DNA from: Streptomyces phaeoluteigriseus
GTDB lineage: Bacteria > Actinomycetota > Actinomycetes > Streptomycetales > Streptomycetaceae
Reading direction: 5' to 3'
NCBI RefSeq assembly: GCF_001896135.2
Contig: NZ_MPOH02000003.1
Location: 1-64,000 of the forward strand
DNA: 64,000 nt
The notes under the pieces were generated by a model, which had not been told where the DNA came from, did no database searches, and was given only the letters and a program-made list of their open reading frames with translations. This document shows positions 58,760 to 64,000 of this stretch, in pieces. Position 1 is the stretch's first letter; each line of letters begins with the position of its first letter. A program made the position numbers and the translations under genes.

Positions 58760-60799
58760 ATGGTGAGAAAATACTTCAGGGCGGCCACTGCAGTGGCAAC
58801 CCTCCTCCTTGTGGGATTTGTTCCCACTCCAAGCCAAGCCGTTGACGAAACACTGGTGCTGCAGGCCGTTCGGGAGCGCGAGTCGAATGGAAATGCACGC
58901 GCATTCGAACTCTACGGGAACTTTCCCGGTGATTACAGCATCCACCCGATAGTTTCCTGCAACAACACCCTCATGCAATCAGAGGTAATGGAAACACCTG
59001 GGTTGACGCAGATCAACGTAAATGTCGAGCAAATGCCTGCTGGCTCAACTTGTACATTTCAGTTGGAACGTCTCTACGACGGGGCTAGAACCGCACAGCG
59101 TACGGTCTCGGCGACGAGCGCCGTATCTATTCAAATCAATGGTGTTCAGGATCGTGGAGTCACAAGCGGTCGGCGTGTCGCTGAGCTCTACGGCACCTTT
59201 GCTAATCCGTTGAGTCTGGAACCCAGCGTCGTATGCAAGGGACGTTATGCAGGCGGTAGGGTGGAGTATGCCTCACTTGGCCAAATTAATGTCTCCTTCC
59301 CAGACGACGGGCCTACGAGCGGTTGCTCATTTAGTTTGCGCAACAAGAGCACAGGAATCGCAAGTCCAACTTTTGGTGCACCATTGCCAAAGAGTGCTTC
59401 CTTCCCGTCGGGCTTCGGTGGCTATAACTGGGGGGGCGTGCCAGCTCAGTCGGGGAATAAGAGCTCCCTCGAAGTCGGGCAGGAATACCTCAACAACGCC
59501 GGCTTCGATACCACACGGCTCGTAATTCAGCCGAGTATACGCAATGGCAGGTCCAATAGCCTCTTCAACCACTACAATATGGATTTGGATCGACTGGACT
59601 CTGCCTGCCCGGACGAGAAGGCATTCTTGCCATGCGCCATTAAGACGCCTGAATTCCAGGCGGCGATATCGTCACCTTCCCTCAAAAAGATCGTGCTGTC
59701 AGCCTACGACTCCACGACAGACGGACCAAGAGGCGGAAGGGGGGCTTACCTTGACATTAAATACTTAAGCGAGAACAGTGACGCGTTAATTCGCGAGTAC
59801 CGCGATCTGACGCTTAACCTCTACCAAACACAGCACGACACAAATAAGACTTTTGTTGTCACCTCATGGGAGGCGGATAACCAGGCATACTGCGGATCAT
59901 TCTATAGCTACCTAAATAGCGAGAGTTTCCGAAATGGCTGTGGTTCGATAACTTCGCGTTCCAATGCGATATCGGCAATCACGATGTGGTTCGAACTCCG
60001 ACGCCAGGGAATCCTTGCAGGTCGGCAGCTCGCTGCAGCGGCCGGCTACGGCGGGGTCACGGTATCGGACGGCATCGAGTTCAACATGAACACGTTGACC
60101 TATCCTACGGAGGTCGACGGGAGGCGTCTCCAATCGATTCTGCTAGACGTCATACCATTGGTCAATCCTGACTATGCCCTGTACTCCTCCTACGACAGCC
60201 AGGGTCGCGGCTCGATGGAAGATGACCTGTCGCAGATACGCGGCTGGCTTTCCACCAACGCTAGTAATTCCAAGTTGGCCATCGGAGAAGTTGGTTTCCA
60301 GGACCATGGAATAAACAGAATTGATGCATCACGGACCGTGGAGACAGTCAAAGCCATACAGCGGGCCAATCTGCCAATCGTTATTCTCTGGGAAGCATTC
60401 GATACTTTCTCGGCTGGACGCATCCATCCCTATGGAGTGCTGCATGCCAGCGGAGAAACGCGGGCAGTAACGGATATATTGAGAAACGAGCTTTCCGCTC
60501 AAGCTGCTGAACTGCAACAAAGCCAAGTGATCAAAATTGCAGGAGCCACGGATCGCGGTGTCAGTTCCATCGGGGGCAGGGATTTCAGAACCTTTGAAAT
60601 ATACGGATCCTCTCTCAATAATGTGAGAGTGACCGCCTTGTGTGACGGAACTGAGGGAGAAGTTTCCCTGATGTATCAGTCGCCTGGGCAAGCCAACATC
60701 AGGTTCCCTGTCGGCAGTGCGGACAGATACTGCACAATTCGATTCTCCCGAGCCTCCGATAATGCCAAGAGCCTGGAGTACGGACCTGTCGTCGTATGA
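58760..60799 (+). CDS. Large secreted protein, putative TIM-barrel glycosidase-like with flanking Ig-like repeats
   Basis: A 679-residue protein. Signal peptide MVRKYFRAATAVATLLLVGFVPTPSQA (cleavage near 27). Residues ~30-115, ~120-205 and ~595-679 are three related beta-rich repeats with GVQDRGVTSGRRVAELYGTF-like and GATDRGVSSIGGRDFRTFEIYG-like starts and a cysteine pair each. The centre (~210-590) resembles a TIM barrel: GFGGYNWGGVPA, KTFVVTSWEADNQAYCG, NSKLAIGEVGFQDHG and LPIVILWEAFDTFSAG, with Trp-Glu positions suited to glycoside hydrolases. I cannot name a family. Low GC; flanked by propeller proteins. Probably extracellular polysaccharide binding or cleavage. Confidence 0.75.
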   Translation: MVRKYFRAATAVATLLLVGFVPTPSQAVDETLVLQAVRERESNGNARAFELYGNFPGDYSIHPIVSCNNTLMQSEVMETPGLTQINVNVEQMPAGSTCTFQLERLYDGARTAQRTVSATSAVSIQINGVQDRGVTSGRRVAELYGTFANPLSLEPSVVCKGRYAGGRVEYASLGQINVSFPDDGPTSGCSFSLRNKSTGIASPTFGAPLPKSASFPSGFGGYNWGGVPAQSGNKSSLEVGQEYLNNAGFDTTRLVIQPSIRNGRSNSLFNHYNMDLDRLDSACPDEKAFLPCAIKTPEFQAAISSPSLKKIVLSAYDSTTDGPRGGRGAYLDIKYLSENSDALIREYRDLTLNLYQTQHDTNKTFVVTSWEADNQAYCGSFYSYLNSESFRNGCGSITSRSNAISAITMWFELRRQGILAGRQLAAAAGYGGVTVSDGIEFNMNTLTYPTEVDGRRLQSILLDVIPLVNPDYALYSSYDSQGRGSMEDDLSQIRGWLSTNASNSKLAIGEVGFQDHGINRIDASRTVETVKAIQRANLPIVILWEAFDTFSAGRIHPYGVLHASGETRAVTDILRNELSAQAAELQQSQVIKIAGATDRGVSSIGGRDFRTFEIYGSSLNNVRVTALCDGTEGEVSLMYQSPGQANIRFPVGSADRYCTIRFSRASDNAKSLEYGPVVV

Positions 60800-60925
60800 G
60801 CTGATCGTCGACACGAAGCCGGTCTCGGCAGGCACCCGCGTGGCTGCGTTTGCCTCTGACCTCGCTTGACCAACTTTCTGGATCCTCAGGCTTCTGGGCC
60901 TCACTACAGGAAAACGGAGACTAAA

Positions 60926-63193
60926 ATGCTTCACAAAGATCGGGTCGGTGGCTGGTCGTCTTTTGGTGGGCGGGCTTGTGTGGTCATGGTTGTGGCTTCT
61001 GTTGTAGGGGTCGTTCTGCCGGCGGCTGCGAGTGCGGTTCCTGTCGCGGGTGTGTCGGCTGCGTCTGCTGTGTCGGTCTCTTCGTCTTTTGAGGTGGAGG
61101 CGCCGGTTCGTTTCAGGGAGTCTGCGCCGGCGATGGCGCGTGGTGTGGATGGCCGGCTTCAGGTGTTTGCCACGGACGCTGAGAACAATGTGTGGACGCG
61201 TTCGCAGGTGCAGGCGGGTGGGGTTGTGTGGACGGCGTGGACGGTCTTTGCGGGGCAGAAGCTGAGGACCGTCGCGGCCGAGGCCAATGCGGACGGCCGT
61301 ATTGTGGTTGTCGGTGTCACCGAGAAGGGTGAGATCTTTCATCGCCGGCAGCTGTCGGGGGGCGGCTGGTCTGCCTGGGAGCAGCTGAGCGGGTTTCTTG
61401 CTTCTGTCGCCGTGGCGCGTAATCGTGACGGGCGTCTGGAGATCTTCGGGGCCAATCATCAGGGACGTGTTTGGCATGCTGTGCAGGTGAGTGCGGGGTC
61501 TGCGCAGTGGTCGGACTGGGCTTCTTTCGATGACGGTGCCATGCGCAGCGTGGCGGCCGAGACGAACCAGGACGGCCGGGTGGAGCTGTTTGCCGTCAAC
61601 GATGCGGGAGACATTTTTCATCGGTGGCAGCTTGCCGGCGGTGGATGGTCGTCGTGGAACCAGATCGAGGGAAACCTGAAGTCGATTGCCGTGGCCAGGA
61701 ACGGGGAGGGCCGTCTGGAGCTGTTCGGCACCAATTCTCTCGACCAGGTCTGGCGCCGGTCCCAGCTCGCTCCCTCCGGGTCGACCGGATGGTCGGGGTG
61801 GACCGAGTTCACCGACGGCACTCCCCTGCGGTCGGTGGCTGCCGAGCAGCGTACCGACAGCCCCGGTGACAGTACGGACGGCGGGATCGAAGTTGTCGGC
61901 TTCACCAGGAGCGGTGAAGTGTTCCACCGCCGGGAACAGTCCGCCGGTGGTCTCTGGTCGGGCTGGAACAGGCTCGACGGAAACCTGAAGCCGCTGTTCA
62001 GCGTCACCGACAACACGATGCGCGACGTGTTCGTCGAGGGGATCCATACGCCCAACGCGGTCGTGCGCATCATCGGCGATGTGAACCTGGACATCAGCGG
62101 CCTCGACGAGCAGTCCATTGCCGCGGGCGTGCAGATCATCGGTGACCGGACCCACAACGAATGGGGCCCTCGTCTGTTCACGAGGACCTTCCCCAAGCGC
62201 CTCTTCATCGTGGAATCCGACAACCAGGACCGCAACGCCGATGGTGTCCGCTTCACGGGAATCAGGCTCGACGGGGGCCGGATGGAACAGGCCGAGACGG
62301 AAGAGCCCGATGCGGATGCCATCAGCATCGTCTCGGCCCGCAACGTCGTCGTTGAACAGAGCGCAATCTACGGCTGGCGTGGTGCAGCCGTGGACGTCCG
62401 CGATATCCACAACCGCATCGGCCGGTCCGACACCGCCACCATGCCTTTGGTGGACGGCAACTTCCTCCACCACAACCAGCACCAGACCGGAGACGTCTTC
62501 GGCGGCGGTCACGGCGGCGGATACGGGGTCGTGATCAGCAGGGGCGCGTACGCCCGGATCGAGCACAACACCTTCGACTACAACCGCCACGCCATCACGG
62601 GAGACGGCCGGGAAGGCACCGGCTTCCTCGCCTCCCACAACCTGATCCTGCCCAACGGAGGCTGGAACACCGACGTCTACCACACCCACCAGGTCGACAT
62701 GCACGGCCGCGAGGACTGCGGCATCTTCGGCAGCTACAACTGCGGCCTTGCCGGCGAATACATGGAATTCCGGGGCAACACCGTCCTGTACAAGGCGACC
62801 ACCGCGGTAAAACTCCGAGGCACACCCACCGTCGGCTTCGACGTCGTCGGCAACGTCTTCAGCCACCCCTACCTCTACCCGGGCATCACCGGAGGAGCGA
62901 CTCACTCCGGTGCCGTGGAAGAGACCGAGACAGGCCTGCACCCCTCAGCGAACAAGCTGAACTGGCAGGTCAGCAGCGGTCTGCGAGACAACGCCGGCGA
63001 CTTCAACGGCGACGGCGCCATCGACGACTTCATGGCCACCACACTCGGCTGGTGGTTCGGCTCCAACGACAGCGGCTGGCACTACATGAGGAACTCGACC
63101 GTACCGCTCTCCGGCATCGCCCGATTCACCGACGCCGACGCCAACGGAAAGACGGACATCGTCCGCAAGGACGGCATCATCCACTACAGCTGA
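60926..63193 (+). CDS. Secreted beta-propeller plus right-handed beta-helix protein
   Basis: 755 residues from ATG 60926 (ggag six bases upstream; the longer start at 60866 lacks one). Signal peptide: GGRACVVMVVASVVGVVLPAAASAVPVAG. Residues ~50-360 hold about six to seven propeller repeats like those of the 56.6-kb gene (VAAETNQDGRVELFAVNDAGDIFHRWQLAGGGWSSWNQIEGNLKSIAVARNGEGRLELFG). Residues ~365-690 are a parallel beta-helix (NVVVEQSAIYGWRGAAVDVRD, YARIEHNTFDYNRHAITGDG, EYMEFRGNTVLY), as in pectate lyase-like proteins. The end has calcium-binding DFNGDGAIDD and DADANGKTD repeats. GC is high in the propeller and helix, unlike the two genes upstream. Confidence 0.82.
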   Translation: MLHKDRVGGWSSFGGRACVVMVVASVVGVVLPAAASAVPVAGVSAASAVSVSSSFEVEAPVRFRESAPAMARGVDGRLQVFATDAENNVWTRSQVQAGGVVWTAWTVFAGQKLRTVAAEANADGRIVVVGVTEKGEIFHRRQLSGGGWSAWEQLSGFLASVAVARNRDGRLEIFGANHQGRVWHAVQVSAGSAQWSDWASFDDGAMRSVAAETNQDGRVELFAVNDAGDIFHRWQLAGGGWSSWNQIEGNLKSIAVARNGEGRLELFGTNSLDQVWRRSQLAPSGSTGWSGWTEFTDGTPLRSVAAEQRTDSPGDSTDGGIEVVGFTRSGEVFHRREQSAGGLWSGWNRLDGNLKPLFSVTDNTMRDVFVEGIHTPNAVVRIIGDVNLDISGLDEQSIAAGVQIIGDRTHNEWGPRLFTRTFPKRLFIVESDNQDRNADGVRFTGIRLDGGRMEQAETEEPDADAISIVSARNVVVEQSAIYGWRGAAVDVRDIHNRIGRSDTATMPLVDGNFLHHNQHQTGDVFGGGHGGGYGVVISRGAYARIEHNTFDYNRHAITGDGREGTGFLASHNLILPNGGWNTDVYHTHQVDMHGREDCGIFGSYNCGLAGEYMEFRGNTVLYKATTAVKLRGTPTVGFDVVGNVFSHPYLYPGITGGATHSGAVEETETGLHPSANKLNWQVSSGLRDNAGDFNGDGAIDDFMATTLGWWFGSNDSGWHYMRNSTVPLSGIARFTDADANGKTDIVRKDGIIHYS

Positions 63194-63200
63194 GACACCA

Positions 63201-63239
63201 CCCCCTGGCGACCCCCACAACCATGGGACCGCCAGGGGG
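63201..63239. terminator. Hairpin terminator
   Basis: ccccctggcg (63201-63210) and cgccaggggg (63230-63239), a perfect 10-bp stem, starting seven bases after the stop at 63193. Confidence 0.75.
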
Positions 63240-63435
63240 ACACCCCGACCCACCAAAGACATCAGCCCACCGCAGCCACCCACCAGCGTGCCACCGACGA
63301 CGACTCTGTCCGCCACGCAGCCACAGGACGAACGATCAAGCCACCATCCCGCCGCAGCGCCACAGACCGGCACTCACGACTGCAGAAAGACCCCCACCCA
63401 AAGGGCCTCACCTGCATAATCGACGTCGGGCTCGA

Positions 63436-63945
63436 TCACTTGCCCCGGTAGGCCGCTGAGGCATGGTGCACGGTCCGGCCGGGGATGTAGAGCAGCTTCT
63501 GGCCGTGGCTGACCAGCAGCGCGATCCACAAGGAGGCCCCGCCGGCGTTCAGGTCGACGGCCCAGGTGACCGGGCCGCCGTCGGCTATCCCCAATACGTC
63601 ACCAAGGAGTTTGAGCAGTTCAGTCTCGCTGTTCGGCACACGCCGCGACAGCAGCGTCGTCCCGTTGGCGTCGATGACCGTGCAGTGGTGCTCGGCCTTC
63701 CCCGCGTCCGTCCCGGGCCACAATTCCGGCACCGATCCTCCTCCGACGTGGTGTTGTGTCCCAGCAGACGACCTCGCCGACGCATCCATACGAGCGATTC
63801 AGTTCGCGTATCCCAATTAGCGGCCGAGTCGTCGCGGGGTGCCGGGCGGCCAATCAGTGGAAGCCACATCATCGGCTATCGGGTGACAGCCATACCCAGC
63901 ACCGCTGGGTGCTCCGATCCTACGAATGACCGGAACGGCCCATGA
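63436..63945 (-). mobile_element. IS110-family element, left end and N-terminal part only
   Basis: The gene part (63436-63789) reads LWPGTDAGKAEHHCTVIDANGTTLLSRRVPNSETELLKLLGDVLGIADGGPVTWAVDLNAGGASLWIALLVSHGQKLLYIPGRTVHHASAAYRG, the DEDD domain. It ends at a stop just after AYRGK, where GKTDAKDA is expected, so the C-terminal two-thirds are missing. The terminal non-coding region (63800-63945: cgcgtatcccaattagcg, tcgtcgcggggtgccgg, acagccatacccagcacc, ctacgaatgaccgg) matches the piece at 31756-31886. In IS110 elements this region encodes the bridge RNA. Confidence 0.7.
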
Positions 63946-64000
63946 CGAACGGTATGGATCGGGTGATGCTGGCGGTGTGCGCAACGCACGAGGCTCGCGT

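Noticed and set aside
60329..62941. 870-codon minus-strand frame across the last two secreted-protein genes
   Set aside because: Antisense shadow. The plus strand has signal peptides, regular propeller repeats and good start sites.

Overview
The window is very GC-rich actinobacterial DNA and looks like Streptomyces. Signs are strong G/C bias at third codon positions, GTG/TTG starts, TTA leucine codons confined to a few genes, and IS110, IS5, IS3, IS630 and IS701 remnants. It reads as an accessory, defence-rich and decaying chromosome region. I had only the sequence, so family names rest on recognised motifs and were not checked by database search.

Region 1 (1-21.4 kb) is a type I-E CRISPR-Cas locus. 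About 97 recognisable repeats of ~29 bp at a ~61 bp period lie in five blocks (30-1231, 2538-5894, 8323-8663, 9939-10494, 11011-12930). All are in one orientation, with the crRNA sense on the minus strand. The blocks contain eleven copies of a ~100-170 bp leader, so the locus is a tandem series of leader-plus-array units. Other genes sit between the blocks: a membrane protein, a DUF5131 (Gp37/Gp68-like) gene with a near-consensus LexA/SOS box facing a tcmP gene, an ornithine cyclodeaminase-like gene flanked by inverted repeats, and a small unknown gene. Then come cas3 (minus) and, divergently, cse1-cse2-cas7e-cas5e-cas6e joined by 4-base or similar overlaps. No cas1 or cas2 is present. After cas6e only a few decayed repeats in the opposite orientation remain.

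Region 2 (21.5-29.2 kb) carries an APH-like kinase, a predicted DNA-binding protein with a triple palindromic operator, a secreted HNH nuclease, and two secreted lamin-tail-domain genes (one frameshifted). It ends in a minus-strand cluster of a TPR-like fragment, ydcF, broken wbqC and a degenerate NUDIX gene.

Region 3 (29.2-36.6 kb) is an IS and integrase graveyard. It includes a broken tyrosine recombinase fused to an IS701 fragment, an ECF sigma factor gene with two TTA codons, two abutting IS5-type elements (one split by an IS3 element) and an SRPBCC gene.

Region 4 (36.8-45.2 kb) is a complete four-gene Wadjet-type (type II) anti-plasmid operon, jetA-jetB-jetC-jetD. The genes are linked by ATGA/GTGA overlaps, and jetA has an in-frame TTA codon. 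A short unknown gene follows.

Region 5 (46-56.5 kb) is mostly debris: a STAND ATPase remnant, a glycosyltransferase-like remnant, an N6-adenine methylase fragment, and IS630, IS5, IS110, IS21 and IS3 pieces. Intact genes here are an unknown gene, an IclR regulator, another unknown gene and a stand-alone TnpB with both end hairpins.

Region 6 (56.6-64 kb) encodes three large secreted proteins: two with tandem beta-propeller (tectonin/PLL-like) repeats, one of these also with a beta-helix, and one putative TIM-barrel protein. The first two have lower GC than their surroundings. A truncated IS110 end closes the window.

Two layers of DNA defence are therefore visible (type I-E interference without adaptation genes, and Wadjet), plus a candidate SOS-linked TcmP/DUF5131 module inside the CRISPR tract and fragments of other defence genes.
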